Assembly: GCA_024653795.1 (NCBI GenBank)
Contig: JANLHY010000767.1
Span: 1-35,845, forward strand
Source of the DNA: Candidatus Brocadiaceae bacterium
GTDB lineage: Bacteria > Planctomycetota > Brocadiia > Brocadiales > Brocadiaceae
Reading direction: 5' to 3'
Length of the DNA stretch: 35,845 bases
The first letter of the stretch is position 1. Each line of letters starts with the position of its first letter. Positions 16,999 to 25,058 of this stretch are shown here, piece by piece. The notes beneath the pieces were generated by a model. The model was not told where the DNA came from. It worked only from the letters and a program-made list of their open reading frames with translations, and did not search any database. A program made the translations under genes and the position numbers.

Positions 16999-17763
16999 AT
17001 GAAAGTTGTTGCTATCATACCCGCCAGAATGGGAAGCACACGATTTCATGGAAAACCATTAGCTAAAATTCATGGTCATTCTATGATTGAACATGTATAC
17101 CGCCGGGTATTATGCTCAAAATTGATCAATGAATTATATGTGGCTACCTGCGACAAAGAGATCGCTGATGAAGTAAAAAGGTTTAAAGGACGGGCAATTA
17201 TGACATCACCCCATCACTTGCGTGGAACAGATCGTGTTGCTGAGGCTATCGCAAAGATCGAAGCTGATATTGTAATTAATGTGCAAGGAGATGAGCCTAT
17301 GGTGGATCCAAATGTGTTGGATAAAGCTATTGCTTTCATAAACGAACAGGAAGATATCCAATGCGTGAACTTAATTTCACCTATTAATGAGTGGGATTGT
17401 TTTGTTAGTAAAGATGTAGTTAAGACAGTATTAGATAAAAATAACAAAGTGCTTTATTTTTCACGGCAGCCTATTCCTACCTGTAAACCGCAAAATTTTA
17501 AAAATGCATTTAAACAAATTGGAATTTATATTTTCCGCAAAGAATTTTTATTGCAATTTTCCCAGTGGCCAGAGACTTCGTTGGAACAGATGGAACAGGT
17601 AGATATGTTGAGAATCATTGAAAATGGTTTTCCCATATACACGTTCGAGTCTAATGATATGATTGGTGTGGACAAACCGGGAGAGGTGGCACTGGTTGAG
17701 CAAGCCTTGCTGAACGATCCTTTATATCAGAAACTTTTTACCACTAATTCTCCATCAGCCTGA
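16999..17763 (+). CDS. kdsB: 3-deoxy-manno-octulosonate cytidylyltransferase-like (KdsB family)
   Basis: This 254-residue enzyme activates a 3-deoxy-ulosonic acid with CTP to a CMP-sugar and releases pyrophosphate. The N-terminal nucleotide-binding segment IPARMGSTRFHGKPL and the later V-Q-G-D-E-P are hallmark KdsB sequences, and length matches KdsB/KpsU. A second copy in a glycan locus often serves capsule Kdo or a Kdo variant. No KdsA- or NeuB-type synthase is visible here, while an aldolase is, so the substrate may be an unusual ulosonate. True Kdo remains possible. Confidence 0.88.
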   Translation: MKVVAIIPARMGSTRFHGKPLAKIHGHSMIEHVYRRVLCSKLINELYVATCDKEIADEVKRFKGRAIMTSPHHLRGTDRVAEAIAKIEADIVINVQGDEPMVDPNVLDKAIAFINEQEDIQCVNLISPINEWDCFVSKDVVKTVLDKNNKVLYFSRQPIPTCKPQNFKNAFKQIGIYIFRKEFLLQFSQWPETSLEQMEQVDMLRIIENGFPIYTFESNDMIGVDKPGEVALVEQALLNDPLYQKLFTTNSPSA

Positions 17764-17766
17764 CAA

Positions 17767-19536
17767 TTGAAGGTCACTTTTAAAGATCAGATTCCTGACA
17801 ATGTAAATATACCATTTGGAATTTATCAATATGACGAGTCGCTGAGACTGAATTCTAATTACATTGATATAAGAGGAATTGTCAGAGAAAAAAACTCGAC
17901 TTGGCTGGATGAAATCCATTCATCTTTTGCAAATGTTTCTTCGGCATTTTTGCGATATTCACGATGGTGGTGGTTAACCGGTATGTCAAGGTTGGATATC
18001 AGGCCATGGGGACAGGAAGGTATTTTCAAACCCCTTCTTTTTGCAAAGGCTGTTTTAGAATGGAGAAAGTATCATACAAATATTAAGGAAATTCTTCTAA
18101 TAGGATGTGATCCCTTGGTTGCTGTTTATTTGAAAGAGTTTGATAACACGTTGATTTTGGAAGGAGAGATAGAAATTCCCCCCCCCTTTTTTTTTATATT
18201 TCATGCATTCAAAAAGTCTATATGGGCTGTGCTTAGATTGCTTAAGGTAGCTTATAGTATCTGTATAAATCATATTTTCAAACCCTCCGGCAAGATAAAT
18301 TATAATGTAATTGTTTTATATGATCCTGTGCCGGATGTGCCTGTAAAATCCGGATATAGATATTATTATGGGTCTTTATTTGATTCAATAAATGATATAA
18401 AAATAGACTCAATAGGTTACGCTTGTACAGGATATACAGGTTTTAATTCAAAGCAAGAAAGAAGAGAGTTTTCTAAAAATAGTTCAGTGTTTTTTCTGCT
18501 GGATCATATCAACACAGTATATCTGATGCAAAGCATATTTATTAATATTTATATTATGTTGCTAACCTGGGTTATTGCATTTCGGAAGCTCCCATGCTCG
18601 ATCAAAGGGAGCAACTCTTTTTTGTTCTGGAAAAATTATCTTTTTCATGAGTTGGATAGAGTTCCATGTTTAAGTAATATGTGCAATTATATGGCGTTAA
18701 AATCCATTTTTAAACAATCATCTCAATGCAAACTGGTCATATACCTGTATGAAGAAAAAGGTTTAGAAAGAGCCATTTTGTTAGCTTGCAAAGAACATGG
18801 TATACGCTCTATAGGGTATACCCCTAACCCACAGTACCGTACTGCGCTGTCTATGCGTGATGACCCCCGGCCAGCATCACCTAAGCCGTCAACTTATGCT
18901 GTTTGTGGACCGGAATATGTTGATTTCTTTGTTTCGTGGGGTAAGAAAGACAATGATTCTATCAGTGTCTGGGGGAGTGAAAAATCTTCAAAAAAATCAT
19001 TCAAGACCTGTGGAATAAATCGTTCTCATCCGAAAATTCTATTTTTACTTAGTCACCCCAATGAATTGAAAACATTTCATTCATGGCTTCGCGCCAATAG
19101 TCGTATTTCATGTTCTGTTACGTATCTGGTTCGCAGTTATAAGGCGGTGAATTATAAAGAATTTGAAAAGGTATTAACCCCAATGATGAACGAATTCAAT
19201 TGTGTTATGGAAAGTCATGGTGACTTAAATGAAGATTTAGAACAGTGTGATTTAACTGTTTTTTGTGCCACCAGCGCTGGACTTGTGTCTGTTAATTATG
19301 GATACCTGTCAATCTATTTAGACTTAAATGATTTCCTTGAAATAAATCCATGCTTTGATAATTTAGATGTCATGCTATATTGCAAGTCTCCTGCAGAATT
19401 TGCCGTTCGGTTAAACGAAATATGCAATATGAGCGCTGATTCAATAATGGAATTATACCAAAGGCAACTATCTTTGGTTGATAGAATTTTCAGCCCGATT
19501 CAAACATCTCTTATAGAAAAAGAATTATTATGTTGA
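17767..19536 (+). CDS. Surface carbohydrate biosynthesis protein, putative glycosyltransferase
   Basis: This 589-residue protein uses a TTG start 3 bp after the KdsB stop. It resembles the large surface-carbohydrate proteins first described from Leptospira O-antigen loci, with YEEKGLERAILLACKEHGI then IGYTPNP in the middle and a GT-B-like C-terminal part (VFCATSAGLVSVNYG). Position directly after the CMP-sugar synthetase makes it a candidate ulosonate transferase. The gene contains a C9-T9 homopolymer (18178-18195, encoding PPPFFF) that could make it phase-variable. Family recall is moderate and activity is inferred. Confidence 0.65.
   Translation: MKVTFKDQIPDNVNIPFGIYQYDESLRLNSNYIDIRGIVREKNSTWLDEIHSSFANVSSAFLRYSRWWWLTGMSRLDIRPWGQEGIFKPLLFAKAVLEWRKYHTNIKEILLIGCDPLVAVYLKEFDNTLILEGEIEIPPPFFFIFHAFKKSIWAVLRLLKVAYSICINHIFKPSGKINYNVIVLYDPVPDVPVKSGYRYYYGSLFDSINDIKIDSIGYACTGYTGFNSKQERREFSKNSSVFFLLDHINTVYLMQSIFINIYIMLLTWVIAFRKLPCSIKGSNSFLFWKNYLFHELDRVPCLSNMCNYMALKSIFKQSSQCKLVIYLYEEKGLERAILLACKEHGIRSIGYTPNPQYRTALSMRDDPRPASPKPSTYAVCGPEYVDFFVSWGKKDNDSISVWGSEKSSKKSFKTCGINRSHPKILFLLSHPNELKTFHSWLRANSRISCSVTYLVRSYKAVNYKEFEKVLTPMMNEFNCVMESHGDLNEDLEQCDLTVFCATSAGLVSVNYGYLSIYLDLNDFLEINPCFDNLDVMLYCKSPAEFAVRLNEICNMSADSIMELYQRQLSLVDRIFSPIQTSLIEKELLC
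18178..18195 (+). repeat. C9-T9 homopolymeric tract inside a coding region
   Basis: Nine C (18178-18186) are followed directly by nine T (18187-18195), in frame within the putative glycosyltransferase. Runs of this length are prone to slipped-strand errors, and a change of one base in either run would break the reading frame after about 140 residues. Confidence 0.9.
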
Positions 19537-20378
19537 GTTATTTGAAAAAAACTTCTGTAGCACAGCGAATGAAAAACACTCGCGCAGCAAGTTTAGTAAT
19601 GCAGTCTGTGGGAGATTGGCGATACCCATTTATGCTCGGTTCATGGTGGTTATCTAGTGTGTTAGTCCCTCGGCGAAAAATTTCAGTCGGAGACGTCTCA
19701 TTTACGCTTTCGTGTACGAATTGGATAACTCATTTTCGCTGGTATCTGTTTAAAAGGAAAGAGCCCGAAGTGCGTTATTATATTGATAAATATGTAAAGG
19801 ATGGTGATATATTTTTTGATATAGGAGCGAATGTTGGCGTATTTTCGATTTATACTGCCATTCGTTATCCTAATATTTCTATATATTGTTTTGAACCCGA
19901 GTATTCGAATTTAAATGCATTAAAAGAGAATATTGTTTGCAATAAGATGATGCACAAGGCTAATATATATAGTGTTGCTATAAGCAATTTTATTGGCTTC
20001 AGCAAGCTTCATCTACAAGATATTACAACAGGTTCTGCCTGCCATACCGAAAGCAGAAAACCCATTAATCTAACCCATGAAGGATATCCTGTAGTTTGGA
20101 CAGAAGGGATTGTTTCCGTGACTTTAGACTATTTGTGCGAGCAGTTAGGCGTCATCCCCAATGCAATAAAAATTGATACAGATGGCAATGAAGATAAGGT
20201 GCTTGAAGGCGCTGTTAAAACATTATCTAACAGCAATCTAAGGAGCTTGGTAATTGAAATGCCTCATGAAAATAAAGGCAAGAGCGATCTCTGTTACGAA
20301 ATATTGAAATCTGCAGGGTTATATTTAGCATGGTCGAATAGGGAAAAAACCCGCAATGAAATTTGGATACGACAGTAA
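19530..20378 (+). CDS. FkbM-family methyltransferase
   Basis: This 282-residue SAM-dependent O-methyltransferase has motif I as D97-I-G-A-N-V-G103 preceded by DGDIFF, then CFEPE as the acidic ribose-binding motif. KIDTDGNEDKVLEGA is the FkbM C-terminal signature. It probably methylates a hydroxyl of the glycan. It overlaps the preceding gene by 7 bp. It is the last gene before the cassette-like insertion; a frameshifted, N-terminally deleted relative lies at the far side of that insertion (23268-23552). Confidence 0.9.
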   Translation: MLSYLKKTSVAQRMKNTRAASLVMQSVGDWRYPFMLGSWWLSSVLVPRRKISVGDVSFTLSCTNWITHFRWYLFKRKEPEVRYYIDKYVKDGDIFFDIGANVGVFSIYTAIRYPNISIYCFEPEYSNLNALKENIVCNKMMHKANIYSVAISNFIGFSKLHLQDITTGSACHTESRKPINLTHEGYPVVWTEGIVSVTLDYLCEQLGVIPNAIKIDTDGNEDKVLEGAVKTLSNSNLRSLVIEMPHENKGKSDLCYEILKSAGLYLAWSNREKTRNEIWIRQ

Positions 20379-20396
20379 ATGGACAAAACAACTTAA

Positions 20397-20537
20397 TTGC
20401 AGGAGGCGATAGATGCAAGGATAAGGGCAGAGAAGAAGTTCAAGCGTGTGAAAGGTTACAGGGAAATACTAAAACTTGCAACTGCCTTGCAGCATAATTC
20501 CCTTGAAAGAAAGGAGGTTAGTCCAGAGGTAGGATAG
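20397..20537 (+). pseudogene. Possible transposase C-terminal remnant
   Basis: An open frame of 46 codons begins LQEAIDARIRAEKKFKRV, continues KGYREILKLATALQ and ends at TAG 20535-20537. The basic, helical KGYREI-type tail recalls the C-termini of some IS transposases, but I cannot name the family. No full transposase or terminal repeats are nearby. It lies between the intact FkbM gene and the first attC-like site, where an insertion scar would be expected. Confidence 0.3.
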
Positions 20538-20556
20538 ACGAACAGGTTCGTCTATC
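20533..20556. repeat. Perfect 11-bp inverted repeat (hairpin)
   Basis: GATAGACGAAC at 20533-20543 and GTTCGTCTATC at 20546-20556 are exact reverse complements with a 2-base loop. No T-run follows, so it is not a typical terminator. It occupies the left half of the first attC-like site, where the normal GCCTAAC end is absent. Confidence 0.85.
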
Positions 20557-20611
20557 ACCCCAAATCTGGCATAAAAAGCGAACATTGGGTTCGTTTATGA
20601 ACGAGTTAGGC
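20545..20611 (+). repeat. attC-like site 1, left part degenerate
   Basis: The right end GTTAGGC (20605-20611) fits the integron core consensus GTTRRRY. It is preceded by GGTTCG...TCACCCCAAAT, blocks shared in order with the sites at 21560 and 23212. GTTAGGCGAAATTG is identical to the right end of site 2 (21632-21645). The complementary GCCTAAC expected on the left is missing, so this is a half or rearranged site. Confidence 0.55.
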
Positions 20612-21632
20612 GAAATTGTGATGCTATATTTACGGAGGAATAATCATGAATGAACAAAAAATTATGAACAAAACAATGGACTTAGAAGATATTAATGGGT
20701 CTGATGAAGCTTTAGCAGTAGTTGACGAACTAAATAGTCTGATTAAGCAGATAAAGGCCAGAAATTTGAAGATCAGTTCTTGGTATGGAGTATTTAATTT
20801 AACTGGAGATGCCAATTCATGTGAGTGGATTAACCGCGGTTATGGTTATGAGGGTATTGAGGGAGCAATTGATGATAAAAATTTTTCATGGTTTTTGTAT
20901 TGGGAGATAGTATGGATTGTTCTAAATAATGAATTCTATCCAGAACAGAAGGTTTTGGATTTAGGTGGAAGTTCCTCATTATTTTCATATTACTTAGCAT
21001 CAAAGGGAGTAGATGTAACGACTATAGATCTTCAAAAAGAATTAGTCGATAACGCAAACTTTGTGGCGAAACAGATGGGATGGAATCTAAAAAATTATGT
21101 TATGAACATGAGGGAATTAAACTTCGATTCGAAATTCGACCATATAACCTCAATATGTGTTTATGAACATTTACCAATGTACGATAGAGTAACCATAAAT
21201 AAAAATATAGAAGACTTACTAGTCGAAAGAGGAAAATTTAGTATCACCTTCGATTATAGAAACCCGTCTAGGTTTGCACAGATAAATTCTCCAAAAGATA
21301 TTTATGAACAATTTGTAAAACCTTCGGGTCTGAAAATAAGAGGAAATAAAGATTTTTTAGACAATGGCAAGAACTATTTATTAAATCCATTCTATTACAA
21401 ATACAAAAGAAGATTATGGAAATATATAATAAGCTCCATTAGGAGAAGACATCTTAGTCCATTGGAGCTCTTTAGGATCAAAGAGTCTAATGATTATACA
21501 TTTGGTGCATTATTCCTAGAGAAATAAATAGTAAATAAATATGGAAGCATCACAACTACGCCTAACAGCGGATAAACGGTTCGGCGCTTGCAGAGCCTCA
21601 CCCAAATTGCCTTCGGCAACTTTTTTAAACCG
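20606..21632 (+). mobile_element. Integron-like gene cassette 1 (methyltransferase)
   Basis: Integron cassettes are cut between G and TT of GTTRRRY. Using that rule, a 1,027-bp unit holds one gene in the + direction, starting 40 bp after the left core, plus an attC-like site at its right end. This is the standard cassette layout. No integron integrase is visible in the window. The structure is seen directly; mobility is inferred. Confidence 0.6.
20646..21527 (+). CDS. Class I SAM-dependent methyltransferase
   Basis: This 293-residue protein has the SAM loop VLDLGGSSSLFSYYLASKG near residue 105 and V-T-T-I-D as motif II, then ICVYEHLPMYDR in the position of motif IV. The substrate is unknown. 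CGGAGGAA at 20633-20640 provides a strong ribosome site before the ATG. The gene is the single cargo of cassette 1, between attC-like sites, so it may have been acquired independently of the glycan operon. Methylation of a sugar or glycan end is a reasonable guess. Confidence 0.82.
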   Translation: MNEQKIMNKTMDLEDINGSDEALAVVDELNSLIKQIKARNLKISSWYGVFNLTGDANSCEWINRGYGYEGIEGAIDDKNFSWFLYWEIVWIVLNNEFYPEQKVLDLGGSSSLFSYYLASKGVDVTTIDLQKELVDNANFVAKQMGWNLKNYVMNMRELNFDSKFDHITSICVYEHLPMYDRVTINKNIEDLLVERGKFSITFDYRNPSRFAQINSPKDIYEQFVKPSGLKIRGNKDFLDNGKNYLLNPFYYKYKRRLWKYIISSIRRRHLSPLELFRIKESNDYTFGALFLEK

Positions 21633-21638
21633 TTAGGC
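21560..21638 (+). repeat. attC-like recombination site 2, complete
   Basis: GCCTAAC (21560-21566) and GTTAGGC (21632-21638) are exact complements bounding 79 bp. They match the attC ends RYYYAAC and GTTRRRY. Between them lie AAACGGTT and AAACCG arms and a small central hairpin TTGCC-TTC-GGCAA followed by CTTTTTT, which might also act as a weak terminator. Size and layout are typical of short integron attC sites. The site lies just after the methyltransferase and 37 bp before the next start codon. Confidence 0.72.
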
Positions 21639-21675
21639 GAAATTGCATATTAACAACTAAGGAGAATTATTTATT

Positions 21676-23175
21676 ATGAAACTAAACCAACATAGAATTT
21701 TGCTTATAGAGCCTCCTCATTATAGGTTATTTAAAGATACATATTCGCTTGACAGATATCCTCTTTCTTTAGGTTATCTGGCTGGAACAATAAGAAAAGA
21801 AACAAATTGGAGTGTAATGGCTTACAACACTGACTTTTGTCCTCAAAGTGAATCGATTAAACACAGTTATTTAGCAAGTACGGGCTTTGATAATTATCTA
21901 AATAATCTGAAAGACTTATCAGGACAGGTTTGGAGAGAGGTCAAATCAACTATATCAGAGTATAAACCCACTGTTGTTGGAATTTCTGCCAAATCTCAAA
22001 ATTTTACATCAGCATGTATAGTGGCTAAATTCGTTAAGGAAGTCAACGATCAAACCATTGTAATAGTAGGTGGTCCTCATCCTTCCATGGTAGAATCAGA
22101 TGTGCTGAATTGTCCAGATATTGATGTAGGTGTCAGAGGTGAAGGTGAAAATACTATTGTTGAACTACTTAATGCGATAGAGGCCCGAAAGAAATTCGAT
22201 GATATACGAGGCATTGTCTATAGAAAAGACACCCAGATTGTTAAAAACGCTCCCAGAGAATTTTTAGAAGATTTAGATTCTCTATGTTTCCCTCATGAAA
22301 GTGCTCCGGAAGTATTAAAAGACTACGACCAATATCCGCTAACGGCATTTAGAAATATATTTGCAACAAGAGGATGTCCCTATAATTGTTTCTTTTGCGG
22401 GTCCCGTAAGATATGGAATCGCAGTGTAAGATTTCGTTCCCCCGAGAATGTTGTGAGGGAAATAAAAGGTCTTCAAAAGATGGGATTAAGATCAGCCCAT
22501 TTTGACGACGACACTTTCGGTGTAAATAAGAAATATATAAACGATCTATGCAATGCACTTATCATACATTGTCCAGGCCTAAAATGGAGTTCTGAAATCC
22601 ATGTAAAATTGGTTGATGAACAAACCATATCTCTTATGAAAACAGCAGGTTGTTTTTCAATCCTAATTGGTATTGAATCGGGTAATAATGAAATATTGAA
22701 AGAAATGAGGAAAAACATCACTATTGAAGAAGCCCTTTCTGCGTGTGAAATTATTAAGAAACATGGTATATTGTTGCAAGCGTTCTTTATCGTTGGCTTT
22801 CCTCAAGAAACTGAAGATACTTTAAATGATACTGTCGCAGTTATGAAAAAATTAAATGCGGATGATTTAATCTACAGCATATTTACTCCTTATCCGGGTA
22901 CAGAGGCATTTGAATTTTGTAAAGAAAGGGGGTTGATTAGTGACGAGTATGATGTCTCTTTGTACAATCATCAGAGTCCAGCCAACTGCTTTTGCATTAA
23001 CATAAGGCCAGAGAGATTTAGGAGATTGGTTTCTAAAATAGAGAAAATGATAGACAGAAAAAACTCGCTAAATAAGATAAAACAAGTATTTTCCTTTGAC
23101 ACATTTAGAAAAATACAAGAGTTGGGAATAGGTAAAAGTTTTCAAAAAGGTATAAGAGTATTCATTGGCAAATAA
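21676..23175 (+). CDS. B12-binding-domain radical SAM protein (copy A)
   Basis: This 499-residue class B-type radical SAM protein has an N-terminal Rossmann-like cobalamin-binding domain (IVGGPHPSM, then VGVRGEGE) and a radical SAM barrel with C234-x3-C238-x2-C241. IGIESGNNEIL and FIVGFPQET follow, standard barrel motifs. I see no DxHxxG lower-ligand motif. AAGGAG at 21659-21664 is its ribosome site. It is closely similar over its full length to the gene at 28754 but sits on a cassette-like unit. Such enzymes methylate or rearrange unreactive carbons; the substrate is unknown. Confidence 0.87.
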   Translation: MKLNQHRILLIEPPHYRLFKDTYSLDRYPLSLGYLAGTIRKETNWSVMAYNTDFCPQSESIKHSYLASTGFDNYLNNLKDLSGQVWREVKSTISEYKPTVVGISAKSQNFTSACIVAKFVKEVNDQTIVIVGGPHPSMVESDVLNCPDIDVGVRGEGENTIVELLNAIEARKKFDDIRGIVYRKDTQIVKNAPREFLEDLDSLCFPHESAPEVLKDYDQYPLTAFRNIFATRGCPYNCFFCGSRKIWNRSVRFRSPENVVREIKGLQKMGLRSAHFDDDTFGVNKKYINDLCNALIIHCPGLKWSSEIHVKLVDEQTISLMKTAGCFSILIGIESGNNEILKEMRKNITIEEALSACEIIKKHGILLQAFFIVGFPQETEDTLNDTVAVMKKLNADDLIYSIFTPYPGTEAFEFCKERGLISDEYDVSLYNHQSPANCFCINIRPERFRRLVSKIEKMIDRKNSLNKIKQVFSFDTFRKIQELGIGKSFQKGIRVFIGK

Positions 23176-23211
23176 CGATTTGTAGGAAATGAAATGGGCT
23201 ATTGCAACCTC

Positions 23212-23275
23212 GCCTAACACAAAATAAAAGGTTCGTGCCTAATGGCACTCACTCAAATTTTTCTTCGCAAAAACT
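23212..23275 (+). repeat. attC-like site 3, right half lost
   Basis: GCCTAAC at 23212-23218 is followed by GGTTCG, a short hairpin region, CTCACTCAAAT and TTCTTCGCAAAAA. This is the same order of blocks as in site 2. The right-hand GTTAGGC is absent: the sequence changes to an FkbM coding remnant at about 23268-23275. Confidence 0.6.
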
Positions 23276-23552
23276 ATCCTAATGTTTCTGTAACTTTAGA
23301 CTATTTATGTGAGCAGTTAGGCATAATTCCAAATGCAATAAAAATTGATACGGATGGCAATGAAGATACGGTGCTTGAAGGTGCCGTTAAAAACTATCTA
23401 ATACTCGTTTGAGAAGTCTAGTGATTGAAATGCCACATGAGGATACGAGGAAAAGCAATTACTGCTATAAGCTGCTTGAGTCTGCAGGATTCTCTCTGGT
23501 GTGGTCAGATAAGAAAAAAACCAGAAACGAAATTTGGGCGCGTCGTAAATAA
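23268..23552 (+). pseudogene. FkbM methyltransferase pseudogene, deleted and frameshifted
   Basis: The frame reads YPNVSVTLDYLCEQLGIIP and KIDTDGNED, strongly similar to the C-terminal half of the intact gene at 19530. YPN matches an N-terminal segment of the intact protein (AIRYPNIS) while VSVTLDYL matches a segment about 85 residues later, so an internal deletion is likely. After EGAVK near 23391 one base is missing relative to the intact copy; the restored frame continues to EIWARRK and stops at 23550-23552. This and the tail of attC-like site 3 fill the 410-bp gap between genes. Confidence 0.85.
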
Positions 23553-23574
23553 AATATGACGTAGGTCCACTGAA

Positions 23575-23582
23575 AAGGAGGT
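23575..23582 (+). promoter_or_regulatory. Consensus ribosome binding site
   Basis: AAGGAGGT ends 3 bases before the ATG at 23586. This is a perfect Shine-Dalgarno core for the radical SAM gene that resumes the operon after the insertion. Confidence 0.75.
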
Positions 23583-23585
23583 AAA

Positions 23586-25058
23586 ATGGAAAACAATATT
23601 ATAGATAAGATGGTTAATCAGCTCAAAGTAATGCTAATTAACCCACCACAAAGATATTTTAACCAATCTCTGGGCTTTAATGTATACTTCCCATTAGGTT
23701 TATTAGGCATCGCTTCTATGATCAGAGATATATGTGTTGTGAAGATATTCGATTGCCTCATAACGGATTTTGAGGTTAAAAAAACAGGGGACTATACTTT
23801 ATACGGGACACCGCTTGAAAAAGTTAAGGAGGCCATTGAAAATTACAATCCTGATATTGTTGGAATTACTACACCATTTTCCTCTCAAGCAGAAAATGCC
23901 AAGGCAATAAGTCGTATCTGCAGAGACATCAATCCCAAAATAACAATAGTTTTTGGAGGGCCTCATGCTTCTGTCAGATATAAACAGTTGTTGGAAGAAG
24001 GCTTCTGTGATTATTGTGTTGTAGGAGAAGGTGAGGCGATTTTTAGGGAATTTATACAGAGAGTTATTTCTAAGTCAGATATTTTTGACATCGGAGGGTT
24101 GGCATATATAAAAGACAATGCTGTAAAATACATGTCACGAAAATTCATGGTCAACTTAGATGATCTACCCTTCCCTGCTTATGACTTAATAGATTTCAAT
24201 GCTTACCTTGATAGTCCATATTTATATAAAAGTAGAAGCGCAATACCCGAGAAATCAATTTCTATGATAACAAGTAGGGGATGTCCCTTCGATTGCACCT
24301 TTTGTTCTATTGAATTGCACATGGGTAAAAGATTCAGGTATCATTCTCCCGATTATGTTATACGCCATCTACGGTTTTGCATTGAGAAAATGGGCATTAG
24401 AAAATTTCATTTTGAAGATGACAACATGTCCCAAAATAAAAAAAGATTTGAAGCGATTCTGGATAAGATAATCGAGAATAATCTTGAGATAAACTGGGAT
24501 ACGCCGAATGGAATTCGTGCCGATACATTGGATTTTAATATTCTAAAAAAAATTAAGCAGTCGGGTTGCATAAGCCTGCAACTCGCAATAGAATCCGGGA
24601 ATCAGCGTATATTAAATGACGTTATTAAAAAGCAGTCTTCTTTAGATTACATTTTTAAGATAATAGAATATTGTTATGAATTAGAAATAAAATTAGCCGC
24701 TTTTTTCGTCATAGGATTTCCTGGAGAGACAATAAATGATATAAAAGAAACCATTGCTTTAGCTGTAAGATTATATAAATCCTACAATGTGCTTCCCATA
24801 CTATTATTTGCAACACCTTTATATGGAACAGAGTTATATAAAATTTGTATGGAGAAAGGGTTTGTAGATAAAAATTTTACAGACGATGACCTTGCTACCG
24901 CAACACAATTTTTTGGGAATCCTTTAATCTCGACAGAAGATTTTAACAAGGACGATCTAAAAAAAATTGCAACTGACTTTGAATTGGAAATGAATAAACT
25001 TGTAGGTAAAGGTTCGTTTCGCAAGATATTAACTGACAAAAAAGCTATTTTTGGTTGA
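23586..25058 (+). CDS. B12-binding-domain radical SAM protein (copy B)
   Basis: This 490-residue protein has an N-terminal cobalamin-type domain (VFGGPHASV, then CVVGEGE) and a radical SAM barrel with C233-x3-C237-x2-C240. LAIESGNQRIL and FFVIGFPGET follow. No DxHxxG motif is seen. It is more distant from copies A and C than those are from each other. It overlaps the SIS isomerase by 8 bp if that gene starts at 25051, placing it in the sugar-phosphate module. It may methylate, epimerise or otherwise remodel a sugar. Confidence 0.87.
   Translation: MENNIIDKMVNQLKVMLINPPQRYFNQSLGFNVYFPLGLLGIASMIRDICVVKIFDCLITDFEVKKTGDYTLYGTPLEKVKEAIENYNPDIVGITTPFSSQAENAKAISRICRDINPKITIVFGGPHASVRYKQLLEEGFCDYCVVGEGEAIFREFIQRVISKSDIFDIGGLAYIKDNAVKYMSRKFMVNLDDLPFPAYDLIDFNAYLDSPYLYKSRSAIPEKSISMITSRGCPFDCTFCSIELHMGKRFRYHSPDYVIRHLRFCIEKMGIRKFHFEDDNMSQNKKRFEAILDKIIENNLEINWDTPNGIRADTLDFNILKKIKQSGCISLQLAIESGNQRILNDVIKKQSSLDYIFKIIEYCYELEIKLAAFFVIGFPGETINDIKETIALAVRLYKSYNVLPILLFATPLYGTELYKICMEKGFVDKNFTDDDLATATQFFGNPLISTEDFNKDDLKKIATDFELEMNKLVGKGSFRKILTDKKAIFG

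Larger units (their letters stand above)
21633..23275 (+). mobile_element. Integron-like gene cassette 2 (B12-radical SAM), right end truncated
   Basis: The unit begins at the TT of site 2 and holds one + strand gene starting 43 bp inside. It ends in an attC-like site whose right half is missing, because sequence after about 23275 is FkbM pseudogene. The truncation would prevent normal excision through that end. Confidence 0.5.

Noticed and set aside
20144..20150. GTTAGGC inside the intact FkbM gene (also at 23316-23322 in the pseudogene)
   Set aside because: It falls in conserved Q-L-G codons and lacks the paired GCCTAAC and inner attC blocks, so it is coincidental.
21611..21628. Rho-independent terminator after the cassette methyltransferase
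   Set aside because: The stem is only 5 bp although followed by T-rich sequence; it is better explained as the central hairpin of the attC-like site.
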